Counted from the first letter of the stretch, positions 44,662 to 56,480 are shown. The stretch: DNA of 64,000 nt from Salvator merianae (GCA_003586115.2 QVOM02000116.1:38012128-38076127); one strand, 5' to 3'. Notes: generated by a model from the letters alone, not told the origin. Made by a program: numbers and translations.

Positions 44662-45399
44662 GGATTCTCGCCATGGTGGTTCCTGCCATTAAAAGGAAGC
44701 GCTCCAACCCTTAGAATAGAAGCATTCTGTTCACACACACCTCCCCCCTCTCCTAGCTGTGGAAATGTGAAAGCTGAGGAACTTTCATTTACCGGTTTCG
44801 ATGTTTCTGGCTGGCACTGTTTTCAGAGGTACAGGAAAAGCCCCGGCAGTGGGCCATTTTCTGAGTCTACAAAAACAATACCAAACAGATTGCTGTCAAG
44901 AACAGATTTCAGGTCAGTCTGCACCTTCAACAGCAGTAATAGGGCAGAAGAGTAGGAGAAAGTGCTGTCAGAATGCTTTCTCCTAGTCTACTGTGGAAGC
45001 ACTAGTGACAGCACATACAGTGGGATGCGTGCTCAGTGGGTGCAGGACATGTAATCGCTATGTCCTTTAAGGGCTCCCATGGCACCATTTCAACATGGTG
45101 TGGATCTTGGCTTGATCGTGGTAGCCAATTCTGAATTTAATACGAGTTGTATGAACAAATACTTCTTTCTGAATTTTCTAATATACAGCTTCATCAAATG
45201 ACTTATAATTCTAATAGTTTGAGGAAGGGAGAAGATATTTTCCTTATCCATTTCCTTCACATCACACAGCTGCTTCTCATCCTCCACCTTTAGCATACAG
45301 ATGGCACACCTCTTGGTCAACACTTGATTAATTGCTAAAGGCCTGATTAAATTAAAATATTTTTACTTGTTGGGAGAAGGACAGAATAGAGGGTACTAA
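44662..45399. other. No gene recognised
   Basis: Moderate-GC DNA at 44680-45000 with short frames; no repeat identified. Confidence 0.45.
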
Positions 45400-45812
45400 C
45401 TTTGAGCCTCTTGGCAGGAAATTCTATAGCCTAACAGCACTTACTGAGAAGGCCCTCCTCTCTCATGATAGGAAATGTACCTCTGATGGTGGTGGAACTG
45501 AGAGAAGGGCCTCTCCTACTTCAGGAAGCATACAGGAAGGATAATAAGGGAGAATGTGACCCTTAAGATAACCTGGTCTCAAGCTGTGTATGGCTTTTTA
45601 GCTTTACTGCTTTATCAGAAGACTCACATGTGATCCCTTGTAACCACCCCTAGGCAATAGTCTGGCTATAGCATTCTGGACCAGCTGAAGTTTCTGAACA
45701 TGTCTTGGAGACAACCTCATATAGATACAACTGAGATATGTGTCACTGTGGCCAGATCTCCAGGAATGGGCACAGCTGGTTCTTCCAAACCCAGATTGCA
45801 CTTGGTCCTAAA
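45400..45812 (-). mobile_element. L2/L3-like LINE relic (minus strand)
   Basis: The minus reading contains SDTYLSCIYMRLSPRHVQKL then QLVQNAIARLLPRG, homologous to the CNALYMGLPLKNVRKLQIVQNAAARAI stretch of the element at 42685. Toward lower coordinates, sequence such as CAGCACTTACTGAGAAGGCC is the usual continuation of this LINE. Decayed by stops. Confidence 0.78.
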
Positions 45813-46188
45813 ATAGAAAAAAAAGCAAGCTAGAGTTTAGACTGTATTTTTACTGCATCAATTGTTTTTATCTGTAGACCACCCAAGTACCACAAGATGG
45901 TATGGTGGCTGCATTAGCTTCTGCAGTCGAGTGAGAGAAGAGGTGAGTGGTGATTAAACCAAAGCATACTTTGATCTGTTGTGGATCAAAGTGCACTATA
46001 GGATAATCTAAGGTGAGCTGCAAATTGCTGGGCTACCCCTCTTATACCTGAGATCCTATCTCAGCTATTGCTATATGGCAGGATAGGATTTGAATAACTT
46101 AATGAATATTCTGTAGTCATTATCAGTGTTTGCTTATCTTGGTCGCTATAAAATGAATTCATGGATTATACTTGTTCTTCTCAGCTAA

Positions 46189-46792
46189 GGCTATGACTCC
46201 ATGGTGAGAAGTGCCTTCTCCCCCCATACTGTCAGGTACTTCCTGGTTTCCATGCCTGGCATCTGTGTAAGTCCAAGGAAATGGCAGATGAGGTGCCTGC
46301 TTTGTTGTTCGGCACCAAGTTGTGGTTGACTCCTGATTGACTCATGGGTCCTTCTGTGCAGTTTTCTTGGCAGACATACAGAAATGGTTTGCCATTGCCT
46401 ATTTCTGGGGATAGGCTGGGGATCATACTAACACCCCTCTGTTTTCCAGGCAGTTTGCTCTACCACTGAGCTACAACCACTTCCAGGCTCCATGGGCACC
46501 TCTGTGCAGTTTTCTTGGCAGAGATACAGAAATGGTTTGCCTTTGCCTACTTCTGAGGAGAGGCTGGGGATTGAACAAACAATCCCCTGCTTTCCAGGCA
46601 GTTTGCTCTGCCACTGAGCTACAAACACTCCTGGGACGCTTATTTGGAGAGTGCAATTTCATACCCTCACCCCACCAGATGTTTCAGGCAGGTGATGTAC
46701 TTTTTAGTAAGTGCTTTGTGCCACTGGACCTGGATACCCCATGCCTTAGATGCACTGCAGAGGCATTTGCAGTGGGGTGTAGGGACATGGCC
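46189..46792. mobile_element. MITE of the 29786 family, interrupted by SINEs
   Basis: The left end GGCTATGACTCCATGGTG and right end TGTAGGGACATGGCC are degraded inverted ends of the 29786 family. The left interior GGTACTTCCTGGTTTCCATG matches 29868-29886. The right interior TTTGGAGAGTGCAATTTCAT, CCTCACCCCACCAG and GGCAGGTGATGTACT matches 29930-30000. Between them sit about 310 bp of tRNA-derived SINE; without that the length is close to the 259 bp of the uninterrupted relative. Confidence 0.7.
46330..46640 (-). mobile_element. Tandemly duplicated tRNA-derived SINE
   Basis: Two similar units (about 46345-46490 and 46497-46635) each read on the minus strand GTAGCTCAGTGGYAGAGCAA, ACTGCCTGGAAARCAG, then GAT...AATCCCCAGCC. 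The A box is TAGCTCAGTGG; a weaker B-box region (GTTCAATCCCC) is best kept in the 46497-46635 unit. Both continue into CATTTCTGTATSTCTGCCAA and GAAAACTGCACAGA. This is a dimeric or tandemly duplicated tRNA SINE rather than two tRNA genes. Confidence 0.75.
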
Positions 46793-48036
46793 TCTATGTA
46801 TGTCATGCCCTTTGCATGATATGAAGCCCCTCTGATACCAAATGCAAAGTTAGCACAATATTCATCTACCTCAAAATTAACAGAGGGACATACTCACAAG
46901 ATGGTCACTCATTTGACTTGCACAGTGAGGTATAATAGAATAGCAGTACTGTAGGCCTCCTTCCTGGGCCTGATGCCCTCCAGATACTGAATTCCAACTT
47001 CTACCAGTCCCATTCATTGTGGGCAATGGTTAGGCAAGATGGGCACTGGACTGAAAGAGCAAACTGCTGGGGGCCAGATTAGGAGGTAGTGAGTCACAGA
47101 TACCTTCACAAATGAATGCTAAATTACATAAATGCCTAACTTCAAAATTTCAAGCACATGTGAGAGAATGTTAGGATTAGCATGCGATATTACACCTCCC
47201 TTCGGGAGATGATTCATGTTAAGAGATAAGAGACATGCAAAAACATCCCATCCCAAATCTATCTTGAGAAAGCCAGCAGGCTGTGGCTATCTGCTTTGTT
47301 TGGTTTGCGGTGGAACGAACAGCAGGCATCCAAAACAAAGATAAATACTGTACTGGAGAACAGCGGAATATTTTGGAACCACATAGAAAGAAGAGCTAAA
47401 TATAAGGGAGACTAAATGTGAGTCGGCTGAGTTCTTCAGACCAGAGGGAACCAAGAAAGTAATCTCCAACTTAGCAGCTCAAAACTGGGGCTGAAAACAT
47501 CCCTGAGTGGGCTGAAACAGTTACAGCCTCAGAAGCAGTCAGTTGTACCCCTGAGATTACACATAATTAGCTGTGTGGGAAGCCTTCCTTTCCGCAAATC
47601 AACCCACACTGTTCCTTTGTGAAAAGCCTTTTCATTAGTGGAATTGAAGACGTGCAGAGGAACACACATCAACAAATGCCAGTGGCACATTAAGGTCTTA
47701 TCAAGAACTTCTGGAGCCTGAGTTGCCCAAAGCATTTGCAGTTTCCAAATTTTTTTTTTTTTTTTTTTTTGCTTGCCCTTAGCTTGTCTCTTTAATTCTT
47801 CTTGCAGAGTATCTAACAAACAAGGGCCCACCACTGAATGACTTGTGCACACAATCACTTCAATACACTGGATGTATCAAAATGAAATCAGCCACTATCA
47901 GTTGAATTTTCAGGTAAGATACACGTGGTCCTCTTGAACTGTGCCAGCAGGATGCTGGAAGCAGAATGAATACATGCCACCATGCACCCAAATAGGGCCA
48001 GACAAACATGGTCATCTTTGGACAAACAGTGACCAT
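46793..48036. other. No gene; 21-T homopolymer
   Basis: A 21-T run lies at 47750-47770, possibly the poly-A tail of a minus-strand retrocopy, but no source sequence is recognised beside it. The rest is unassigned. Confidence 0.45.
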
Positions 48037-48208
48037 GGGTCCATCTACACCTAAGTTTTAATCCAGCTTCAGTTCACCTTCAGAGTGAGAGAACACATCA
48101 GCAAAGTGACTAATCATTTTCTTTCCACTTTCTTTAATCCAGAGGTGGGTATTCTGAGTTAGATAATACTGAAATAAAACAGATTGTCACTTTGCTGAAG
48201 ATGGACCC
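48037..48208. mobile_element. MITE with GGGTCCATCT ends
   Basis: The left end GGGTCCATCTACACCTAAG pairs with the right end CACTTTGCTGAAGATGGACCC. The internal TCAGCAAAGTGAC near 48090 repeats the complement of the right end. Flanking triplets are CAT and CAC. About 172 bp. Confidence 0.6.
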
Positions 48209-49829
48209 CACATGTCACAGAAGCCAGGTCAGCTTCCAAGAGCACTCTATTTGCAGAGTAGAAAACCTCAATGTTAAGGTGGGCTGGTTCAGGCTGGCTG
48301 GCTGAAGCGATAACTGACACTCAGCTCCTGAACCAGAAAAAGCACTCAAGGGGCAAATACAGAAGCTGTCTTAATTTTATCAATCAACCATGGAAACAAA
48401 CCCAGTTAAGGATAGCATGTAAGAAAGTAAAATGATCTTTGTATGAAAAGTATTACCCAGTTGTAAGCAATACAGAAATAAATGAGTACTACTGTTCTAG
48501 TGAATCCATCAACTAACAATAAGTGTATCACAAATTTACTTTCTTTAAAGCTAGTTTGTCAGTCATGTTCATCACATGTTCTTTTGGGTACATCAGACCA
48601 TCAACATTGGATGGATCAACACACCAGAAGCTTGGCTAGTTGGAAAAAGAAATAAAACATTAATCTCTGGTATTTATGCAGTGGTTCTATTACCAGAAAG
48701 GGATAGCAATCCAATGGAACATGTTAGACTGCACCCTGACATTTATGTTGTCCATCCTTTCCTTACAATTGTTGATTCTTTCTGTTTGCCCTGGCTGGTC
48801 AGGAAACTATGGTTTGCCGCTTCATTCTAGCAAGGCAAAAACAATGAAGGTTTGTATAAATCCCAATTTCCCACAAACTCAATTTGACTGTGGTTCACAA
48901 ATGTGCCTTGTGGATTAACTTCATTGCAAAACATCATTTGCTCACTTTGAATAAAGTTGAGCATTGTGGTTTTCCTGAGCCCTGAGAGATGAGTTCAGGA
49001 GAAGGCAGCACAGGTTCTCTATGCGCAAGTCCTTTTCATTCAGCTAAAAGCCATGGTGTTATGGCATATATGGAGTTACAGCTTCCAATGCTCAATGGAA
49101 ATCTGCATTGAATCTCAGCATGGAACAAGGAGTGGTTTAGTTCAAGCATCATCCACTTCTCTCTGCCTGGGAAGGGTTGGTATGAAAATATAAGGGAGGT
49201 CAATGGTGTGTTTGCTTTTTATTAATTTTATAAATAACAATTGAGTGAAAGAATTAGTCAAAGGCTAATTAAATATTACTGTAGGAAGCTTTTATGTAGC
49301 AGCATCAAAAGAAAATTAGGGATGGAAAAGGTGTGTCTTTTGATCTTTCAAACCTTCTCAAGGTGACTATTTCTTACTACCAGTAGATCAAAGTTTTAAA
49401 GACTGTTGGTGTATGTGCATTAAAAATAATATCTCTCTAATTACTTCAGTAATCTGTATACTGCTCATTATGAGCCTGAAGTTCCAAATCTTCTCCTTCC
49501 TAGTTATTGTTAAGTGTAACGACTCCACTGTTCCCCAGTAAGAATGTGAGAACTTTATAGAAAACAGGGGGACAGGCTTCTTTTAAACGCAACTCAGCAA
49601 AAAAGAAAAAATCAAAAGGCAAATGAAAACTGAAACCAGACTGCAGCAAATGCTTTCTTTCTTCACTAAGGGGCAGTTTCAGCTTCACAAACAGTTTAGG
49701 AACCGAACATAAATTCATCCACATGGTTTCAGGCTGGGATACTGTTATTGGATGAGACCACAAATCTCCTGTCTTTCCCTCCTTCTCAAAATATTTTTAA
49801 AGAAACCTTTGCTTGTATAGGGTGTTGCA
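48209..49829. other. No gene recognised
   Basis: AT-rich, no identifiable repeats or exons. Confidence 0.5.
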
Positions 49830-50352
49830 GGCCCTTTCTGCTCGGGACATTATCCTACGCTAGGAAAAGGTCCAGGGGCCTCTCCTCCACATGCTGGTAC
49901 GGGATGGGGGCAGCCCCACCCCTGCTAGAATGTTTTATCTGCATGGACAAAGCGTTAAAGCAGGATAAGGTGCCTAAAATGGTGCCCTATCCTTCCCTAC
50001 TGGTAGCGTTTGTCCCTTTCTGCATTGATCTGAGGAAAGTCAGGATCAGTGGGTCTGGAATAGCCTGGCCCACTGATCTGGAACGTGGGAAGGCCTGGGT
50101 GGGATCAGCACCATCTGCACTGTGGAGCTGATGGGAATTAGCTCACGCTATGACTACGATGCTCATGCAAGCTTCACAGTTGCCCGCCCCCCCCCCCCCC
50201 GCCTCCAAGGGCTAGGAACAAATGTTCCTAGCCTCAGGGCCTCTAAGGAGTGCTTTTCAGCAGCACCCCCTATCCTGCTCTAACAGTTCTGGAGGTCTAC
50301 ATGTAAACTACATGAGCTCTTAATCCAAATTAAGGGCCAGTGCAGAAAGACC
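49830..50352. mobile_element. C-family MITE with internal B-family sequence
   Basis: The left end GGCCCTTTCTGCTCGGGACA and right end CCAGTGCAGAAAGACC are inverted. The left interior matches the copy at 25186. A second end motif, TGTCCCTTTCTGCATTGATC, at 50011 begins sequence of the B type (GGATCAGTGGGTCTGG), so one element has entered another. The 14-C homopolymer at 50187-50200 lies inside. Confidence 0.65.
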
Positions 50353-51889
50353 CCTTGATGATGAGGTCTACCCATACTATTCATTTGGGCCATATGTGGA
50401 AGGCATGCTGCCCCCTGTTCTAGTATACCGGGGGAAATTTCAGTGGTACAACAGTTCTGGTGTTCCCAGTGTGTCTGGTGGAGGCTCCAGCACCAGTGCG
50501 AAGCTGGCCCAGCCTTCAGAGCCAGCAGTGGGGACTGGGACAGGATGGCCATCCCAATACGAATGGCCCCGTCCCACACCCCCATGGGATGGGTTGCATA
50601 TTCTGGGACAGACATCTCACCCTGGTGCAGGATAATTAAAGTGTGAAAAGGGGCACAAAGAACAATGTTAGTGAAACACTAACCACCCACAGTCTTCATC
50701 TCCTTGAAGCATCTGTATGTAAAAAAAACAAACCTTATTTCTATTCTAAACATGAATACTTTAATTACCTAGCAACATGCTTATGTTTATGTCTCAAATA
50801 TATCACAATACTTCAACAGGAAGAAGACTCAGGAGTAACCCTAGTTTACAATTCTTTTACTTTTCAATGTACAGTAAGGGAGTGTGCATGTATAAATGAT
50901 TAAGCAGAAGTGTCTGTTTATTTAGATGAAGCAGCCTTGAATTCATCTCAGTTCACTTGCTTATTTGCATATAATTTTATTCAAGCTTGAGTTCAATTCA
51001 TGACTCACCTACGTCTGTGGCCCTCCAGGCAACAGACAATTAAAGATAAACAATAAAAGCCAACGAAAATGACATAGCGTAGCTAACCCATCAATCAAAT
51101 AAGACAACCACTGCACCAGCAGCAGTCACAAACAATGCAGAAAGCAGTCTAGGAATTGTGATCACAATCAAATAACAGATCACTGGAGATCCTAAGTGGG
51201 AAAAAATGCCTTAGGCTGGTGAGAATTTATCTGTAATGGGGGTGAAAGGTCGACTTCATTGGAGAAATCATTCAAAAGATAAAGGACCATACAGAGAAAT
51301 ATCTCTTTTTTGTCATCCTCTGAACAGCTGAAGGAAGGAGCATTTTGTGGAAGACCTCTATGGCAGCTTCCCTGGAGACTGTGTTAGCTGCTGTTGGAGA
51401 ACATGGCGTCTGCACACTACAGCAGTCCCCGGGAACCTGTGCCTCCCAGAAACCTCTCTGTCTACACAGTGCCAGTAGCTGGCCTGCTCCCTGGCACAAA
51501 AATGGCTCTGGGGAGTGTGCCAATGGGAGACTACTTTAAAGCGTTTTCCCATGTATTCCCGGAGGTGGATCAGATCAGCCAATCACCATGCAGACAGCTG
51601 GACTGGCCCAAGTGGTGAATGAAGCCTGGCACTATTTTTGGAGGCTCCTAAAACAGCCCCCAAAATGGGCCATTTGTGGTATACCACAATAAACCCTCAG
51701 GGCTGCAACTTCAGAGGCCAGGGATCTTTTGTTCCCAGCTTCTGGAGTTTGGGTAGGGCAGGGCTGCAGCAGAGCAGACAGCCCCTGACACACACCACCA
51801 TCCACTGCTTTGATCCTGACCTGATATGAGTGATCTGGGCCAAGACTGACCTCCATATCACGTGCCAAGGTGTGCAGTGCAAAGGAAGA
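50353..51889. other. No gene recognised
   Basis: 50400-50640 and 51340-51620 are GC-richer patches with overlapping frames on both strands. They have family-like phrases (CTCCAGCACCAGTGCG, GCCTTCAGAGCCAGCAG also near 25460) and are probably further MITE interior. No host exon is recognised. Confidence 0.4.
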
Positions 51890-53480
51890 CAGAACCTTTA
51901 AGTGTAGAGTTTTACAAGATATAGTTAACACTTTGAATTGGACCTGCCAGCCAAGACTGATATGACAGAGGCAAAATGCCTATTTCTTACCAATAACATC
52001 ACTGCTGAGTTCTGAACAAATTGATCCTGTGTCCAGACATAACAAAAGGGGCACCTCAGGGGCACCTCAGAGAGACAAGTGTGTGGCCACTTTGTTCCCA
52101 GGCCTTCTCTAATCCACCTTTTCTAGCACAGAATTGGGAGATGGGGGAGGGGCAGACTGGTGTATGTACAATCCCACCTCAAAGCCTTCTATAAGTTGCC
52201 TCAGAGGTGCCTCAGAGGGTTTGGGTTTTTTTGCTGTGTCTGATCACAGCCTGAAGTCTCTTGGGTAGCCCTATACACAACTTGTTATAGTAAGTATAAT
52301 GTTATTGCAATCCAGATAGGGCCAGACCTGAGCTAGAAGTCTACTCTGATATAAGATCATCTATACAACACACAGGTACCTCTAGTGGTAACAATGAATC
52401 TAAGAGGACTTCAATTTCTAAATTCAATTATTTTTTGAAGGAGTGTAACCCCCTTGAGACCTGCCTGAAGATGAGTATTTTTAGACAGAGGAACCACCCA
52501 TATATATTATATTTTGTCTGTGTTTTCAGTCTGCTGCTATTCATCTCTTTCATTACTGAGGTCAGACACGTAGCCAGACTCCTACTACCACATATGAAGA
52601 TGTTAGGAAAAGAAGAGCTGGGTATCACCATATTGATGTAATCTGTAATTTCAAACAATCCCATCCAGTAGTTTCATGTAGCTGTTAAATAACACAGGGC
52701 AGAACTAGCCAACTGCCCTCTGGATGTTGTTGAACTACAACTTCAATTTCTCCTTGTTATTGACTGGACTGGCTGAAACTCATGGGAGTTGTACTTCAGC
52801 AACATTTGGATATAGTCACAGTTTGGCCGTCCCAGCGTAAAGGGTAAGATTAACTCCTTTGGAGCACCACGACACTAAGTTCCAGAAAGCCAAACACAAA
52901 TCCACCACTGCCATTTTTGAGAGGTATTATTTAAGTAGGAGGAAAGCCACCAAAATGTGGTATTTGCAACAACAAACCAATCAATCATCCCAAGTGGATG
53001 CTATCTTTGATGGCTCTGACAACTGCAGGCTCTGACAACTGCAGATAGATTAAGGAGACCAAAAGGTTCACATACACTGTATCTTTTTCCCCCAACCTGC
53101 TGAACTGCAGATGAAATAGCCTGAGAAAATTCATTGCACCCAACAAAATCTAACTATGGTCTGTAGCTACCTACTCCAGAACATTACCCCCAAAGGGTAT
53201 ATTGGCCTCCTATGTATAATTAACTAAATTGTTTGGGATGAGGAAAGGTATTTTTAGTAGCACCCTCACAACTACCTCCTTGAGACAGCAAGGGACAGCT
53301 TCCTCTTGTAAAGAGACATTTATAGCCTTCCCAGCCTAGCCAGATTTTATTAACCAGAAAAGGCAATGAGCCAGAGCACAAGAAGCAACAGATACTTATT
53401 CAAGGACCTTGTCTTCATACTTGAGCTGCAATAGTTGACATCTAGTCAATAAAATAGGTCCAGGCAGGATTCTAGGTCCT
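51890..53480 (-). mobile_element. L2/L3-like LINE relic with RT core (minus strand)
   Basis: Minus-strand remnants follow the reverse-transcriptase order. LFNSYMKLLDGIV near 52655-52690 corresponds to the block after the SPxLFNIYM motif. ITDYINMVIPSSSFPN near 52600-52640 corresponds to the YADDTQLYxSFP catalytic block, with the aspartates lost. TCLTSVMKEMNSSRLKTQTK then corresponds to the CLxxVxxWMxxNRLRLNPDK block. Nucleotide phrases on both sides (AGTTTTACAAGATATAGTTA, TTTGAGAGGTATTATTTAAG) are also typical of this family. A short palindromic element splits it at 52709-52826. Old and inactive. Confidence 0.75.
52709..52826. mobile_element. Short palindromic MITE (GATGTTGTTGAACTACAAC type)
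   Basis: The left arm GCCAACTG...GGATGTTGTTGAACTACAAC is mirrored by the right arm GTTGTACTTCAGCAACATTTGG...CAGTTTGGC. It is the only two-armed copy of this repeat in the window; single arms occur at 9166, 9883 and 53613. It interrupts the LINE relic at 51890-53480. Confidence 0.75.
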
Positions 53481-53612
53481 TCCGCCCAGTGATTAGTTTT
53501 AAATGCAGGGTCTGAGTTGTAATAGTTAGAGCTGATGTTCTACTGCAAATGTGTCTAGTGCAGAGTTTGGAAAAGTTCTCTTTTTTGAACATTAAATCCC
53601 TCTGCTGCTGTG

Positions 53613-53640
53613 GCTAAGGATCATGGGAGTTGTAGTTCCT
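53613..53640 (+). repeat. Single arm of the short palindromic repeat
   Basis: GGCTAAGGATCATGGGAGTTGTAGTTCC is the right arm of the family (ATGGGAGTTGTAGT). No partner arm is adjacent. Confidence 0.65.
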
Positions 53641-53848
53641 TGTAACCATCAATGCAAGACATTGGGAACTCCCAGTATGTCTTGTTCTTATTGCTCAAAT
53701 ATTTTCTAGAATAATCTATTTTAACCAATAAATTGGAAGAGTGAACACAAAGTATGACAGGTACTCCAACAGCCCCACCAACACTGCCACCATGACCACC
53801 ATTATCTCACTCACACCAGCAGTTGTGGAGTTTAGTATTTGGCCCTGT

Positions 53849-54093
53849 GAGCCAGTTTGGCCTTGTGGTTAGCTTGTCAGACTCTTATCTGAGACTCTCC
53901 TGATTCGAGTCTGCACTCTGTGTGAAGCCAGCTGGGTGACCCTGGACTCGTCACAGCTCTGATCTGAGTTCTCACAGCCCCACTTACCTCACAAGTTGTC
54001 TGTTGTGGGGAGAACAGAAGGTTTGTCAGCCACTTTAAGTCCCTTCGAGTGAGAAAAGTAGGGTACAAAAACCAACTCTTCATCTTCAACTCT
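53849..54093 (+). mobile_element. Full-length squamate tRNA-derived SINE
   Basis: It starts GAGCCAGTTTGGCCTTGTGG. It has an A-box-like TGGTTAGCTTGTCAG and a B box CTGATTCGAGTC, then the body GCCAGCTGGGTGACCCTGGA, CCCCACTTACCTCACAAG, TTGTCTGTTGTGGGGAGA and CACTTTAAGTCCCTTCGAGT. It ends GGGTACAAAAACCAACTCTT with a CTTCATCTTCAACTCTT tail. The order and wording match the abundant lizard SINE of this type. It gives the reference for the partial copies at 15286 and 24940. Confidence 0.9.
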
Positions 54094-54275
54094 TCTTTCT
54101 GCAATGGGCCATTTTCCAGACTGCATACCAGAATAGGCACCTGCTGCCCATATGCTAGTGCATACTAGGGCAGGTCCTACCCTGAGCCTGCACTAGTCTG
54201 CACTAGCATGCACTAGGGACAGCAGATCCCTATTCTGGGATCTAATCTGGAATAAGGCCCAGTGAAGAAAGGACC
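54094..54275. mobile_element. A-family MITE, complete
   Basis: The left end CTTTCTGCAATGGGCCATTT and right end AATAAGGCCCAGTGAAGAAAGGACC are inverted repeats around GGCAGGTCC / GGCAGCAGATCC-type arms. It adjoins the SINE tail directly, so it inserted at or into the SINE 3' end. About 182 bp, the same as 40904-41085. Confidence 0.82.
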
Positions 54276-54383
54276 TTTGAATTTCTCCTCAGCATATATA
54301 TACAAAACTGTAACCTACTAGAATAATTTTAAAGGAAAGCGACATCACTTAGTGAATGATGGTTGTCTGGCTGACAAACAGTG

Positions 54384-54545
54384 GTACTTTTTGCACTGGG
54401 CCTCATTCCAGATTATATTCCAGAATAGAGGCCTGCTATCCACATGCTAGTGCTACCTACAGTAGGCTCAGACTGGGGCCTGCTGTAGTCTGCAGCAGCA
54501 TGTGAATGGCAAGCTCTTATTCTGGAATTAACTTCCGTATACTAA
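54384..54545. mobile_element. A-family MITE
   Basis: The left end TACTTTTTGCACTGGGCCTC, then ATTCCAGATTATATTCCAGA, faces GCAAGCTCTTATTCTGGAAT. The last 20-30 bp of the right arm are decayed or replaced (CTTCCGTATACTAAGG). This is the second A-family copy within 300 bp. Confidence 0.78.
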
Positions 54546-55622
54546 GGTATAGTGTGACAGTGATCACCTTTGCCTACTGAGCAGCTAATAATATAAGAAC
54601 AAACAAGATTGTCTCCTCTTCACCCCCCAGCATCCCAAGCCCATCTTCCCACAATATTTTACCTCCTGAATTCTCCCTTGTAAGCTTCAAGGCAAACCAA
54701 CAAGTTCCAGCAAGGATTTACACTGATGCTCTGGATAAAACTCATACCTGACAAGTTTAATTATTGGGTGGATGCATTGCTTTTAGATTATGCTGAACAG
54801 TACTTAAACTCAATTACAACTGTTCTGCCATGCAGTTCATTCATTCATTTAGTCACTCATTCACTGATATTTTAGCTACTTAGCAGGCAAGCCACATTCT
54901 CATAAAACCTGCAAACTCATATCAATATTTTCTGTTTTACAGTCATGCAGAGGTGATACAAGGAAGGAGACTGAAGTGCCTCCATCCAGTGCCCAGAACA
55001 TAATAAAAGGCTGGACTATTTTTCTCAAGCCTTGATGAAATTAAAAGAACAGAAGACAACAATTAATAGACCAGGAATCAACCACAAGTAGCTCTAATAA
55101 GAATATTCTTTGCTTCCTGAAAACATCCTTGGATATCCCTTCTACCTACACTCACACAGACACAAACCACACTTGATTTGCCTAATAATGCAGCCAATAT
55201 GTTATTTTCTTTCCCACCCTTTTTTTTGCTTTCATTCCCCACTTCCATCATTCTGGTGACTGTTGCTAGAAGATGACTGGATGGACAATTGTCAGTGGAC
55301 AACACCCACTGGAACCCCGAACAAGCTGCCCATGAATGTCATTGACTTTCAGAAGCCCCTTCTCCTCAGAGTATACTGAAATGCTGCAACATCTTTCACC
55401 CTCACTTCAATTTTTCCTGCCCATGTTCATCCTCCCTGAGATCTATCAAGAATCTATTATTTGTTCTCTAGTTAGGCTAACACTGTTGTTGTTTCAGGAA
55501 ACTATGGTGTTGCTGCAGAAATACACTGACCTACTTTGACATGAGAATGAACGCTGGGAACCCAAGATGGCGCTCATCAGGTGAGCTCAAAGGAGGCACC
55601 AGCATTAGAGAAGATAATTTTT
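54546..55622. other. No gene recognised
   Basis: AT-rich; no repeat or exon assigned. Confidence 0.45.
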
Positions 55623-56119
55623 GTCCCTTTCTGCACTTACCTGTCTGTGGTCCAAACCAGTGGGTCTGGACCAGCCAGGCCCACTAGTTCAGACCACAGA
55701 AAGGAGTGGTCTGGAACACACTGTCTGCATCATGGTGTATGATGGTCCAAACCAGGCCCCTCCCTGGTCTCAAAGCACATGTGGGTTTCGAGGCCAGGCT
55801 CTGAATGCTCTGAATGCTGGGAACAAAACTTCCTAGCCTCAGAGCCACTGAGGAACTCTGCATCTCCTGCTAGTCTCAAACATGGGAGCTGTGCTTTCTG
55901 CATGCCTTGCATGTTCTGGACCAGGGCCTGCTGGTAGTCTTGTTTAAATGGATCTACTAGTGATCCCGATCAGGGTCTACCTAATCTGGATCATGCTCTG
56001 TCTAATGCAGATGAAATGTACCAGCAAGGGGCAGGGCCTCACAGATCAGGGATTGATGATACCCAGAAGCCAACTACAGAGGCCCCTGATCAGGCTTAAA
56101 GGTGGGTGCAGAAAGGGCC
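55623..56119. mobile_element. B-family MITE, complete
   Basis: The left end GTCCCTTTCTGCACTTACCT and right end GGTGGGTGCAGAAAGGGCC are inverted repeats. The interior has GTGGTCCAAACCAGTGGGTC facing GACCACAGAAAGGAGTGGTC, plus CAGGCCCTTCC-like phrases shared with 60826-61116. About 497 bp. Open frames on both strands have no known homologues. Confidence 0.78.
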
Positions 56120-56330
56120 ATTGCTTACCTTTGCCCTGACTCCTTAGTGCTTGCTTTGACAACAAAAGCCTGTGTGGACAAGAGATGGTATTGATATATT
56201 CCTGGACAAGTGGCTAATGGGGGAACTTGCAACCAAAATGTGAGAAGATGAAAAGTGGCTGGAGCACTTTTGGATGACCTATGATACCATATGTTAGGAA
56301 ATGTATTCTGGTATAAACTTTTTGGGGAGC

Positions 56331-56480
56331 ATATTTATTTATATTTATATCCCACCCTACACCAGAAGGTCTCAGAGCAGGCTACAACAGATTAAACCAA
56401 TACACAAGTTAAAAACAAGGCTAAAACAGATTAAAATCCAAGAATTAAAATTAAATTAAATTGAAAATTACAGTGCCCAC
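56331..56480 (-). mobile_element. LINE 3' terminus (minus strand)
   Basis: ATATTTATTTATATTTATAT, CCCACCCTACACCAGAAGGT and CTCAGAGCAGGCTACAACAG is the tail-then-UTR order also seen at 19750. The AT-rich end (TTAAAATTAAATTAAATT) may be part of the element or a neighbour. Confidence 0.7.

Noticed and set aside
46330..46640. Possible tRNA genes on the minus strand
   Set aside because: A-box and partial B-box sequence is present, but no complete cloverleaf with acceptor closure can be drawn and the unit continues into a shared SINE body.
47750..47770. Poly-T as the tail of a processed pseudogene
   Set aside because: No recognisable mRNA-derived sequence or target duplication adjoins it.
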